Source: Bacteroidales bacterium
GTDB lineage: Bacteria; Bacteroidota; Bacteroidia; Bacteroidales; UBA3824
Length of the DNA stretch: 47,814 bases
Assembly (NCBI GenBank): GCA_024401025.1
Contig: JAKSLV010000009.1
Span: 1-47,814 of the forward strand
Reading direction: 5' to 3'
Of the stretch, positions 1 to 7,579 are shown piece after piece (position 1 is the stretch's first letter; the number at the start of each line of letters is the position of its first letter). A model generated the notes under the pieces. It searched no databases and was not told the origin of the DNA. It was given only the letters and a program-made list of their open reading frames with translations. The position numbers and the translations under genes are program-made.

Positions 1-34
1 CTCCGTATGGTATTTGTCTTATCTTCTGTTCCAT
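1..34 (-). CDS. 5' end of a gene running off the left edge, probably AAA-ATPase-like family
   Basis: Only the first 11 codons are inside the window and they read MEQKIRQIPYG. Many AAA-ATPase-like/PD-(D/E)XK proteins (the family of the gene at 14761-16335) start with a basic stretch followed by IPYG, so that family is a plausible guess. A TATATTTG box at 64-71 on the same strand lies about 30 bases upstream of the ATG, which supports a real start. The fragment is too short to exclude other proteins. Confidence 0.4.
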   Translation of the reverse strand, partial: MEQKIRQIPYG

Positions 35-63
35 AGCGACTGATGATTTTATATTATACTCCG

Positions 64-71
64 CAAATATA
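64..71 (-). promoter_or_regulatory. Bacteroidota -7 box upstream of the left-edge gene
   Basis: The minus strand reads TATATTTG, a perfect TAnnTTTG match, 30 bases before the ATG at 34. No clear -33 TTTG is visible at the expected distance. Confidence 0.35.
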
Positions 72-159
72 GGAAAAAAAATCAGAATTCCGCCACTACT
101 CGCTTATCTTTATCTTCAATCCCTAATCAGCCACTCCGTGGATGAAAAAAAATACTGCA

Positions 160-1350
160 TCAGAGGCGGGAGAAAATAAGCGATGAGTCGTTGCCTCCGA
201 AACCGAAACTGTTTGTCATTACGCTTCTTAGGAATTTCTCCTTGTTTTCTGTCAAGGGGATAAGGCCTGTCTCAGGAATTGGATTGCTGAAATTCAGCGA
301 CTTGGGGAGGAAATCGTTCATCAGGCACATCACAGAGATTACTGCCTCCACTCCTCCTGCGGCGCTTGTGGTGTGGCCTGTGAAGGCTTTTGTAGAGGAG
401 AAGTCAGGAACAGAATTAGCGCCGAAAACACGCTTGAGGGCCACGCTCTCGGTGAGGTCGTTGTTGGGAGTTCCCGTACCGTGGGCGTTTACATAATCTA
501 TCTCGCAAGGCTTCAACTCAGCCATTTCAAGAGCCTTTGTCATAGCAAGATAAGGGCCTTCTCCATTCTCGGAAGTGGCAGTCTGGTGGAAGGCGTCGCA
601 GGCATTGCCGTAGCCCGTAAGTTCGCAGAGGATTTCGGCACGACGACGTTTGGCGGATATCTCGCTCTCAAGGACAATGTAGCCCGCGCCCTCGCCGAGG
701 TTGAGGCCCGAACGGCTGTCGTCGAAAGGCCGGCACAACTGCTTGTCGAGAATCATCAGCGAATTGAAACCGTTGAAATGGTAACTCGAAAGGCTCTCGC
801 ATCCGCCGGCAACCACAATATCGTAGCGACCGCTCTTGATGAGTTCCGCGCCAAAGATTATCGCGTTTGCTCCCGATGAGCAAGCCGTGCTTATACTTGT
901 GGCAAATGAGAAAAGTCCCAGTTTATCAGCAATATACTGGGTGCTGTCGCCAATATCGTGGGGATAGAGATAGCGGTTTTTGGAGTCGTTGTTCACAAAA
1001 TCGTCGTAAAACTGCTCCATCCTATCCATACCGCCAACGGTGGTTCCCGATATGAAAGCCATATTTCCGCCCGTGGTCTTGCTGAGTCGGGCGCTGTTGA
1101 CGGCCTCCCTCGCGGCGACAAGGCCCATCAAAGGAGTGCGTACAAGCGGAGAGTTACGGTTAACCTGCGCAAAGTCAGCAAGTTGCTCGTAACTCATCTT
1201 TATTTCGCCACAGGGCAAATCGGTATGCATAGTCTTCAAGTATCGGAGCGTGGAAATTCCCGACTCCCCTCGCTTGAGACCAGCAAACGTCTGATCGGCA
1301 TTATCACCGATTGCATTAATAGTTCCTATGCCCGTAACGAAAACTTTCAT
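160..1350 (-). CDS. beta-ketoacyl-ACP synthase (FabF/KAS II-like), polyene locus
   Basis: This is a 396-aa condensing enzyme that should extend an ACP-bound acyl chain by decarboxylative condensation with malonyl-ACP. The Cys-His-His triad is intact: STACSSG (Cys157), then NAHGTGTPNND, then FTGHTTSAAGG. The C-terminus has the usual NSFGFGGNDSS loop. I start at ATG 1350 (MKVFV); the frame extends two codons further to a TTG. It is the most downstream gene of a minus-strand run with an ACP, a KS-like protein, another KS, an acyltransferase and a second ACP, which is the composition of aryl-polyene/flexirubin loci. The exact chain length it serves cannot be read from sequence. Confidence 0.9.
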   Translation of the reverse strand: MKVFVTGIGTINAIGDNADQTFAGLKRGESGISTLRYLKTMHTDLPCGEIKMSYEQLADFAQVNRNSPLVRTPLMGLVAAREAVNSARLSKTTGGNMAFISGTTVGGMDRMEQFYDDFVNNDSKNRYLYPHDIGDSTQYIADKLGLFSFATSISTACSSGANAIIFGAELIKSGRYDIVVAGGCESLSSYHFNGFNSLMILDKQLCRPFDDSRSGLNLGEGAGYIVLESEISAKRRRAEILCELTGYGNACDAFHQTATSENGEGPYLAMTKALEMAELKPCEIDYVNAHGTGTPNNDLTESVALKRVFGANSVPDFSSTKAFTGHTTSAAGGVEAVISVMCLMNDFLPKSLNFSNPIPETGLIPLTENKEKFLRSVMTNSFGFGGNDSSLIFSRL

Positions 1351-1378
1351 TGTCAATTAATTATCTATGGATTAATTT

Positions 1379-1448
1379 TCGCACAGATGACACAGATAAC
1401 ACAGATTTTTTTCAGTGGGAATCTGCGTAATCTGTGTCATCTGTGCGA
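1379..1448. repeat. interspersed palindromic repeat, copy 1
   Basis: The left arm (1379-1397) is tcgcacagatgacacagat and the right arm (1430-1448) is its perfect reverse complement. The core between them is partly self-complementary. It sits between the ketosynthase and the ACP gene. Related copies lie at 1746-1820 and 17609-17680. Confidence 0.8.
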
Positions 1449-1452
1449 TTTC

Positions 1453-1710
1453 TTACTTTGTTCTGTTGGCGGAGATATACTCAGCCATTACCTTTACAGA
1501 AACAAAAATCTTCTTGCCCTCCGAGGCGTCCTTCAACTTGATACCGTAGTTCTTTTCCATAAGCACGATAAGTTCAAGTGCGTCGATAGAGTCGAGACCG
1601 AGACCAGTGCCGAAAAGTGGCTCATCGGCATTGATATCCTCTGGCTTGAGGTCGTCAAGATTCAGTGTCTCAATAATTTCGTTCTTTAATTGAAGTATCA
1701 GTTCTTCCAT
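1453..1710 (-). CDS. acyl carrier protein
   Basis: This 85-aa acidic four-helix protein carries the phosphopantetheine attachment motif GLDSIDALEL, in which the Ser of DSI is modified. It tethers growing acyl or polyene chains. It lies between two ketosynthase-type genes, so it is most likely a dedicated carrier of the polyene pathway and not the housekeeping AcpP. Palindromic repeats flank it on both sides (1379-1448 and 1746-1820), so transcription may be partly uncoupled from its neighbours. Confidence 0.92.
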   Translation of the reverse strand: MEELILQLKNEIIETLNLDDLKPEDINADEPLFGTGLGLDSIDALELIVLMEKNYGIKLKDASEGKKIFVSVKVMAEYISANRTK

Positions 1711-1745
1711 TTTGTATTGCGATTTTTATGATTATACTTATTTAT

Positions 1746-1820
1746 TTCGCACTGATGACACAGATAACACAGATTATTCACTGATAAAAAAATCAGTGTC
1801 ATCAGTGTCATCTGTGCGAA
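1746..1820. repeat. interspersed palindromic repeat, copy 2
   Basis: The left end reads ttcgcactgatgacacagat and the right end reads atctgtgcgaa, with internal actgat/atcagt units. It has the same architecture as the copy at 1379-1448 and sits between the ACP and the KS-like gene. Confidence 0.8.
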
Positions 1821-1834
1821 TTATTCATTATCCA

Positions 1835-2461
1835 TTAGAAAACGAGTTTTCTCATATCCTCGATAGCCTCCACGGTGAAAGGTATCCAGGTGTTGTAGAG
1901 ACTGTCGCGGGTTACGAGGAACATCAGCGCCTTTACGCCTTCGTCGGTCTCGTCTATCCAGCCCGTCATCACGTATTTGTTTTGCTGGAGGCTGTCGCTT
2001 ATGATATCCACAATCCGCTGAGTATCAAAATCCTCCATCACATAAAACGACGACTCGCCGTAGAATTTCTGACGGATACAGATCTCGCCTGTTACGATAT
2101 TTGGCAATGTATAGACAAAGAGCGCCGGCGACGGGTAGAAATTCTCGGGATCCTTTATCGTGTTCTCAAAATTCTTGTCGGTTGTAAGCGACGACACCCT
2201 GTTGAACAGAATCACGCCACAGTCCTTGCGCTCAAAATTCTCATCAAGTTCGTCCACCAACAATTCCGAGGCCAGGAACCCAGCCTTGCTCAGATTGTCC
2301 ATCTTGAAAAACTTTGGATAACTAAACTCACACAAACGGTAAATGGCCGTAAGGAAGTTGTTTTCAGCAAGTTCTTTATCAGGAACATTATATCTGTAAC
2401 CGCCCTTTCCGAAGATATTGCGCTTCTCGTTGATATATGCGAAATCGTAAATAAAAGCCAT
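1835..2461 (-). CDS. cysteine-less ketosynthase-like protein (beta-ketoacyl synthase N-terminal-like domain)
   Basis: This 208-aa protein resembles the Ketoacyl-synt_2 family that accompanies aryl-polyene ketosynthases. The segment SPALFVYTLPNIVTGEICIR is the recognisable signature. No ACSSG-type nucleophile is present and the protein is half the length of a ketosynthase, so it should not condense chains itself. It may be a partner or chain-length factor for the KS encoded immediately upstream; the two genes are separated by 3 bases (ends at 2461, next ORF at 2465), which implies co-translation. The role is inferred from context. Confidence 0.7.
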   Translation of the reverse strand: MAFIYDFAYINEKRNIFGKGGYRYNVPDKELAENNFLTAIYRLCEFSYPKFFKMDNLSKAGFLASELLVDELDENFERKDCGVILFNRVSSLTTDKNFENTIKDPENFYPSPALFVYTLPNIVTGEICIRQKFYGESSFYVMEDFDTQRIVDIISDSLQQNKYVMTGWIDETDEGVKALMFLVTRDSLYNTWIPFTVEAIEDMRKLVF

Positions 2462-2464
2462 TTT

Positions 2465-3598
2465 CTAAACCTCCTTTTTGAAAAGCGCGGCGGCGTTGCT
2501 TCCGCCGAAACCGCTGATGAGTTTCACAAAATATTGCTTGTCGGTAGCAAGATTCTCGCTCGTTGGATTTATCTGCTTCGACGTTCCAAGGTTCTCGAAT
2601 CCGAGGGTTCTGATTACGGTGTTGTCCATAATCGAGTGTTTGGCGATGATAGCCTCCAAGACTCCCGCGGCGCCAAGAGTGTGACCGTAATAGCCCTTGA
2701 AAGCGTTTACGGGTTTGTCGTTGAGTTCCATTCTATCTATCGCAATCGACTCCATCTCGTCGTTGAAGGCGGTGGCAGTGCCGTGAGTGCTCACGAATGC
2801 AATTTGCGATTTATCAAAGTCTTGCAATATGTCAGTTAAAGCATTGAATGCACCTTCCGCAGTACGCGAGGGACCACTGATATGGTTGGCATCGTTGCGG
2901 ATAGATCCTCTCAGGAACTTGAGATTTCCCGAGCCGTCCACAGCCCTGCGCAAAACCACGGTTGCTGAGGCCTCGCCGAGATTCAGACCCTTGCGGTCCT
3001 TGTCGAAAGGCTTGCAAGGATCGGCCGATAAGGCTTTCAGACATCCGAAACCTGATACCACAAACCTTGAAAGCACATCAGCACCCGTAACCACGGCGTA
3101 ATCTATGCGTCCGCTCTCAATGGCTCTGCTCGCGGCGATAATGGCGCAGATTCCTGAGATACAGGCATTTGAGACCACCGTGCATTTGTTTGGATTCCCG
3201 AAGAATTGGGCAATCTTGTCGGCGGTGTTCCATAAATAAAGTCGTGGATCGTCGAAAAGGTTCTGGTCAAGGAGTTCCACATTTCCCTTGGTGGTAGATA
3301 GATAGAAACCTACACGGGGATTCTTGGGGTCGATTCCCAACGCGTCTATCGCCTTCTTGGCCGAGGTAAGCGCCGACTTCTCAAGGCGGGTGTATTCTGT
3401 CGGACAGAGCCCAGTAACTTTCTGAAACTCAGCATCCAGCAAATCGCCATCCATACGGGAGCACGATACCTGACGGCCAACATCAAAGATATTGTCGTAG
3501 GTCCTGATACCCGACTTCCCCTGCTTCACGTTCAGATAATTCTCCTCGCTCGTAAAGCCAAGTGGCGAAATTATATTGTCTGATAAAATCTCTATCAT
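2465..3598 (-). CDS. beta-ketoacyl-ACP synthase, polyene locus
   Basis: This 377-aa thiolase-fold condensing enzyme has all three catalytic residues in context: VSNACISGICAI (Cys146), VSTHGTATAFND (first His) and YYGHTLGAAGV (second His). It is divergent from the FabF-like enzyme at 160-1350, and its N-terminus (MIEILSDNIISPLGFTSEE) is the short form seen in aryl-polyene KS proteins. It is tightly linked to the cysteine-less KS-like gene at 1835-2461, so the two may form a KS/KS-like heterodimer. Confidence 0.88.
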   Translation of the reverse strand: MIEILSDNIISPLGFTSEENYLNVKQGKSGIRTYDNIFDVGRQVSCSRMDGDLLDAEFQKVTGLCPTEYTRLEKSALTSAKKAIDALGIDPKNPRVGFYLSTTKGNVELLDQNLFDDPRLYLWNTADKIAQFFGNPNKCTVVSNACISGICAIIAASRAIESGRIDYAVVTGADVLSRFVVSGFGCLKALSADPCKPFDKDRKGLNLGEASATVVLRRAVDGSGNLKFLRGSIRNDANHISGPSRTAEGAFNALTDILQDFDKSQIAFVSTHGTATAFNDEMESIAIDRMELNDKPVNAFKGYYGHTLGAAGVLEAIIAKHSIMDNTVIRTLGFENLGTSKQINPTSENLATDKQYFVKLISGFGGSNAAALFKKEV

Positions 3599-3670
3599 AA
3601 TACATTTTATTAGAACACAGATTTTTTTTTAAACATCAGCGTTCCATTTATTCTTTTATTCCTTATTCGT

Positions 3671-4585
3671 TTATTCTTTTATTGTCCTGAAAAACTCAAA
3701 GAAATTGAACCACTGAGTAGGATATTCCATCACCATACTCTCCAGGATTCTCACGTACTCTCGGGCCATAGCCTCAGCGCGTTTCTTGGAGTTCAGCGAT
3801 TCCATTTCCTTGTCTATCTGTATCTTACGGACAATAATCCGATATTTTCGGGTGCTTAGTTTATAGACGAAAACACCAATTACGGGCACATTCCTGATAG
3901 CGGCTATCGAGAACGGCCCCACAGGAAAATCAGCCTCAGCGCCTCCAAACTTGCAGGTGACGCACTTACTGCTTCCAAAAATCCTGTCGGCAGGCATCGT
4001 GATGATATTTCCATCCTGAAGCGCCTGATTCATAGCGAAGAGGTGGCTCATATCGTCGGTAACAGGCACCATCTCGACATTGTTAGAGGCAAACTGCGCA
4101 AACCTTTTCTGCTGAAGCACAGCACTTTCGCCACCAAACACCAATGCGAAAATCTTCTTGACATCCTGCCTGAGAAGGTATCCGCAAATCTCGAAATTTC
4201 CCGTATGAGAGCCAGCCATCATAAAACCCTCGTCGGATTTCACGAGATCATTGAAAATCTCCACGCCATCGCACTCCACCTGAAACTTGTCTTTCTGACC
4301 CGAGAAAATCGAGAACCTGTCGAGCATCACCTTGCCGAAAGTGTTGTAGTTTTTCCAGGTCGCAAACAGTGATTTCCACCATCCGTAGCCGTGTACATCC
4401 CTGAAATAGTGCATAATAGCGCGTCGGCTCTTGTATCCGAAAAGCATATAGAAAGGAATGGCGATATACATAAAAAAGTATCCGACCCTTACGTCGCAAT
4501 GACGGAACAGCCAGAAGAGCGACCTCTGACCAAAACTACCGCCACCCGTAACACCTTTCCACTTCTCGGAGGTTGTGTTTGCCAT
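3671..4585 (-). CDS. LpxL/HtrB-like lysophospholipid acyltransferase
   Basis: This 304-aa protein belongs to the lipid A biosynthesis acyltransferase superfamily. The catalytic HX4E motif is SHTGNFE (His127, Glu132), and a second conserved block reads MPADRIFGSSK. A hydrophobic segment near residues 35-50 (VGYFFMYIAIPFYMLFG) should anchor it at the inner membrane. In aryl-polyene loci such enzymes are thought to move the finished polyene from ACP to a lipid acceptor. The next upstream gene is an ACP only 2 bases away, which fits direct use of an ACP-bound donor. Confidence 0.85.
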   Translation of the reverse strand: MANTTSEKWKGVTGGGSFGQRSLFWLFRHCDVRVGYFFMYIAIPFYMLFGYKSRRAIMHYFRDVHGYGWWKSLFATWKNYNTFGKVMLDRFSIFSGQKDKFQVECDGVEIFNDLVKSDEGFMMAGSHTGNFEICGYLLRQDVKKIFALVFGGESAVLQQKRFAQFASNNVEMVPVTDDMSHLFAMNQALQDGNIITMPADRIFGSSKCVTCKFGGAEADFPVGPFSIAAIRNVPVIGVFVYKLSTRKYRIIVRKIQIDKEMESLNSKKRAEAMAREYVRILESMVMEYPTQWFNFFEFFRTIKE

Positions 4586-4587
4586 CG

Positions 4588-4830
4588 CTATTCAGTTTTA
4601 GTTTGAATATGATTGCAGAACTCGCTGAAAGTCACGAGTTTCTTTACCTCCTCAGAATTCAGTTTGAACCCGAAAACGTCCTCCACAATCACCACAATAT
4701 CCACGAAATCCAGACTGTCGATACCAAGATCCTCCTTCAGCCTGGCCTCAGGCACAATCTTTTCCTCCTCAATCTCGAACTCGTCCACCAAAAATCGTTT
4801 TACCTTATCGGTAACCTCGTTTATATCCAT
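4588..4830 (-). CDS. acyl carrier protein
   Basis: The ATG at 4830 gives an 80-aa protein starting MDINEVTDKVKRFLVDEF with the carrier motif LGIDSLDFVD. The frame extends 11 codons upstream to 4863 (MCFKKNDKQID), but that extension is atypical for ACPs, so I prefer the internal start. It is probably the first gene of the minus-strand polyene sub-operon and the donor for the acyltransferase directly downstream. Confidence 0.9.
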   Translation of the reverse strand: MDINEVTDKVKRFLVDEFEIEEEKIVPEARLKEDLGIDSLDFVDIVVIVEDVFGFKLNSEEVKKLVTFSEFCNHIQTKTE

Positions 4831-4876
4831 ATCTATCTGTTTATCGTTTTTTTTAAAGCACACAAAATGCAGAAGA

Positions 4877-4884
4877 CAAAATTA
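4877..4884 (-). promoter_or_regulatory. possible -7 box of the polyene sub-operon (ACP to KS)
   Basis: The minus strand reads TAATTTTG (TAnnTTTG) 46 bases before the preferred ACP start. No good -33 partner is visible. Confidence 0.3.
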
Positions 4885-5159
4885 AAAACATTTTGATAAA
4901 AAACGAAAAAAAGTTTGTTGGTAGAAAAAAATATAATATTTCCAAAAAAAATTGTGGTGAGAAAGGGGATTAAGTTCAGAAAAATATATTACTTTTGCAA
5001 AAACTCCCTCATAAAAGTGAAATCCGGGAAAATGTTTAATAAGATTGATATTAACAAACATCGAATTTTCAAGAAGCGACAAAGCGAAGCCTTAACAAAA
5101 ACACCATTATGTTACAAAATAGAATTTTATAAGTATAATTAATACGATCCTTTACCTCT

Positions 5160-5339
5160 CAGCATCCCAAACTAATCACGCTCACAAAAATCATCAACAA
5201 CATTTCAAACATCATAATCTCAACCTCAACCTACCACGGAACAATACATAAGGCCAATCCGATTTCCGACAGCAAGAAAAAGGCATTCGTGTATCCCAAT
5301 GGCGTGGTGGACAAGGTTGTGCTTAATTGGTATTTGTAG
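5160..5339 (+). pseudogene. possible remnant of a gene 3' end
   Basis: An open frame without an ATG ends at TAG 5337-5339 and its last part translates as AFVYPNGVVDKVVLNWYL. The GC content and codon pattern of the last 100 bases differ from the AT-rich surroundings. It may be the residue of a gene cut when the island arrived. I do not recognise the family, and it could be chance. Confidence 0.2.
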
Positions 5340-5395
5340 AGGAAGTTAAGAAATATTTCGGGAAATATACATAACAAAAAGAAAACTAAACGAAT

Positions 5396-5425
5396 AAAAA
5401 AAAAGCCCCACATAACTGAGGCTTC
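5396..5425 (-). terminator. intrinsic terminator of the small RNA / ATPase operon
   Basis: The minus strand forms a stem from AAGCCtCA pairing with TGgGGCTT around a short loop, with one mismatch, and is followed by a run of nine T. It ends the small-RNA transcript and any read-through from the ATPase gene. The opposite strand also ends in a T run, so it could work in both directions. Confidence 0.75.
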
Positions 5426-5528
5426 TTTTTTTGTATGACCATTTGTCATACAAACAACAATTATTATTCATTACAATAAATAATAATTGGATAACATCGT
5501 GAACCTACAACAGTAGAAACATTTTTAC
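5396..5528 (-). ncRNA. crRNA-like small RNA with a Cas12a-type 5' handle
   Basis: Predicted from its own promoter (5533-5564) to the terminator at 5396, about 130 nt. Near its 5' end (minus strand, 5519-5505) it reads TTTCTACTGTTGTAG. This equals the core of the Cas12a (FnCas12a-type) crRNA repeat as I remember it, with the CTAC-TGTT-GTAG hairpin. A spacer-like stretch of about 15 nt follows (5504-5490, GTTCACGATGTTATC). Next come a 15-bp stem (5489-5475 with 5472-5458, one G-U pair), a perfect 10-bp stem (TTTGTATGAC at 5430-5439 with its complement at 5445-5454) and the terminator. There is one repeat copy and no array. I infer a dedicated guide for the Cas12a-like protein encoded upstream. 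Confidence 0.75.
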
Positions 5529-5532
5529 AACG

Positions 5533-5564
5533 CAAATTTAATGTATAAAAACAATATTTACAAA
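5533..5564 (-). promoter_or_regulatory. strong Bacteroidota promoter for the crRNA-like RNA
   Basis: On the minus strand, TTTG (5564-5561) is followed after exactly 20 bases by TAAATTTG (5540-5533), the consensus -33/-7 arrangement. The -33 box overlaps the last sense codon and stop of the ATPase gene, so the RNA can be made independently of the operon. The predicted start is near 5526-5529, a few bases before the Cas12a-type handle. Confidence 0.75.
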
Positions 5565-7561
5565 TTTTCATCATAAAAATTATTGCATTTTTTTAATTTC
5601 TTATCGATATCTTGCTTACATTCAATTAACTTTAACTCACGCACAATACAAGACAAGTCTAAACGAATAGCGTCAATGCGATTTTGAACAACTATTCTAC
5701 GGTCAAGTTTATCATCAGGAATCCTTTTCAATTGACTCTCTTTTGACCTTAATAACTTATTTATATCCTTTTTCTTATCTCTTAATGCTTTAATATAATT
5801 TTCATCCATACATCCATTTGACAATTTTGGAGTTAACCACTGATCCTTTTTATACAAATAATGAGCATAATCAATAAACTTAAACAATTGCTCAAAAGAA
5901 TTCATTAAATCCCTTGAATCAATAGTTTCAGTATAAACTTCTTCTCTTTCCAAAGACGAATGACTACCTCTATTTACACTTTTTATAAATTTAACTATTT
6001 GATTTCTAACATCATCATCATTAATTCGGTGATTGATATTATCCAACAAATGTCTTAATGACAAACCACTATCATATCCAACAAATTTGCAATAAGTTTC
6101 CAGAATACGTCGCAAAAGATTGGGCAACACAACTCGCAACGAATTATCAGGATAATCATCAATTTGTTCCAAATAATCAAACAATAAATTCCACGAGAGA
6201 GAGTAGTCATCCTTGAAATTGGAAATACTCTTGATAGGAGTTGCACAAGTACAGTATTGTCCTTGAATATTTAATTGTTTTGTTAAACAATATATGCCAA
6301 CTCCTTTTGAATTCTTAAGGAAAAATTCAAATTCCTTGAAAAAGAACGAATTATGAGTCAAAAGAATAATTTGTTCAACAAATACACTCCTATGTAATTT
6401 CATTATCAAATTAATAACCAACAAAATCACATTCGAATCCATACTTGTAACGGGATCGTCAATAACCAAAACCTTCTTTTTCCCATCAACAGAATTGAGT
6501 CCAATACACTTATGATAAAACAAAAGGAAACCTAAGAAGTGACGTTCTCCTTCACTAAGAGATGCCATACCGTCATCTAGTATCCCATTTACACAATTAA
6601 CCCTAGCAAGGGAAAATTCTAATTTATCATTATCATCACGAAAATGTACACCAACCTCCATATCAATAAAGCCATTAGCCTTAAGAGTTTTATTGATATC
6701 AACAACAACTTTATTGTATGGTTCTTGAACTATCAATTTTAATCCATTAAGTTTTTTCCTAAGTTCATCACAAATTTTCACAAGACAAGAATTCAATAAT
6801 TGATATTTTGCACCATCCCCAATACCGGCCAATAAAGAATCCAATTCCTTAATATGAATTTCATTGCCGATACACTTCCAGAGATAATATGGGAAAGCAT
6901 ATTTATAAAAATCCAACAAATCAACATTTTTCAAGTTAAGTAACAATTTATTATTCAATTCGACAAAGTCTCTATCAAAAACAACGTTACTATCTTCATC
7001 ATCACAAGAATCAAATTCAGCAAACAACTCTCCATAAGTTTCGAAAATATTATCAACACTAACAGTACTCAATTCAGAGTTTTGACCTAAACTAAAAAAC
7101 TTCTTATCCAAATCAAATAATACAGCATCAATGCCTTGTAGATATAGTAAATCAGACTGATCGTCGACATTAATGTTCTTCATTTCTTCAACTTTGGAAT
7201 AAGCAAGGCTTTCAGAATAATCTTTCCGAATCAAATCCTCGATAGAACTTAATGTAACCTTCAACGACTCATACCTAATTTTATTCCTTACTAAAGAATC
7301 AAAATCACTAGATGAATCAACACTATAAAACGCATCCGTCATTGAACGCAAATAATTATCGTCATACAACAGGAAATCCTCATTTTCTTTATTCTCCCAT
7401 TGTATGTTATCTCTACAAGTGGTATCATTTATAACCTTAGCAATAGTAGACTTACCCGTTCCATTAGTTCCATATATCAAATTGAATTTACGGAACCCAT
7501 CAAATGTAACACCCGTAGAGTCGTATGTGGATCTATTTTGTATGATTAATTTCTTTATCAT
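5558..7561 (-). CDS. PrrC/RloC-like AAA_13 ATPase, candidate anticodon-nuclease effector
   Basis: This 667-aa protein has a complete ABC-type ATPase head: Walker A GTNGTGKST (31-39), signature LSEGER (335-340), Walker B VLVIDDP (364-370) and H-loop His403. The head is interrupted by a helical insert, as in RecF/SMC-like ATPases. C-terminal to it lie R484-x3-E488 (RRILE) and an SH pair (His534). This resembles the Arg-Glu-His triad of PrrC and RloC anticodon nucleases, although the His lies farther away than in PrrC. Residues 580-660 look coiled-coil. The gene starts 18 bases after the Cas12a-like gene and overlaps the small-RNA promoter. Family membership is fairly secure; tRNase activity is inference. 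Very AT-rich, suggesting horizontal acquisition. Confidence 0.8.
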   Translation of the reverse strand: MIKKLIIQNRSTYDSTGVTFDGFRKFNLIYGTNGTGKSTIAKVINDTTCRDNIQWENKENEDFLLYDDNYLRSMTDAFYSVDSSSDFDSLVRNKIRYESLKVTLSSIEDLIRKDYSESLAYSKVEEMKNINVDDQSDLLYLQGIDAVLFDLDKKFFSLGQNSELSTVSVDNIFETYGELFAEFDSCDDEDSNVVFDRDFVELNNKLLLNLKNVDLLDFYKYAFPYYLWKCIGNEIHIKELDSLLAGIGDGAKYQLLNSCLVKICDELRKKLNGLKLIVQEPYNKVVVDINKTLKANGFIDMEVGVHFRDDNDKLEFSLARVNCVNGILDDGMASLSEGERHFLGFLLFYHKCIGLNSVDGKKKVLVIDDPVTSMDSNVILLVINLIMKLHRSVFVEQIILLTHNSFFFKEFEFFLKNSKGVGIYCLTKQLNIQGQYCTCATPIKSISNFKDDYSLSWNLLFDYLEQIDDYPDNSLRVVLPNLLRRILETYCKFVGYDSGLSLRHLLDNINHRINDDDVRNQIVKFIKSVNRGSHSSLEREEVYTETIDSRDLMNSFEQLFKFIDYAHYLYKKDQWLTPKLSNGCMDENYIKALRDKKKDINKLLRSKESQLKRIPDDKLDRRIVVQNRIDAIRLDLSCIVRELKLIECKQDIDKKLKKCNNFYDENL

Positions 7562-7579
7562 AATATACTCAATATATAA

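Larger units (their letters stand above)
4864..5395. other. AT-rich intergenic stretch, left edge of the accessory island
   Basis: About 530 bases separate the polyene ACP from the small-RNA unit. I see no convincing intact gene; open frames here are short and AT-driven. A minus-strand TAATTTTG box (4877-4884) may serve the ACP operon. A plus-strand TACTTTTG box (4990-4997) precedes a 36-codon frame from 5032 that I do not trust as a gene. A stretch ending at 5339 has coding-like composition and is listed separately. Confidence 0.5.

Noticed and set aside
131..141. CCAC-TCC-GTGG hairpin after the first ketosynthase as a terminator
   Set aside because: The stem is 4 bp and no T run follows on the minus strand.
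1379..1820. Palindromic copies 1 and 2 as a CRISPR array
   Set aside because: The two copies are separated by a complete ACP gene and are palindromic elements of about 70-75 bases with variable centres.
5032..5142. 36-codon frame after a TACTTTTG box in the left intergenic region
   Set aside because: AT-driven, lysine-rich translation without recognisable features and no good start context; it may be the decayed product of an old promoter.
5231..5449. 72-codon frame on the minus strand across the terminator
   Set aside because: It runs through the terminator hairpin and the 10-bp stem of the small RNA; composition is not coding-like.
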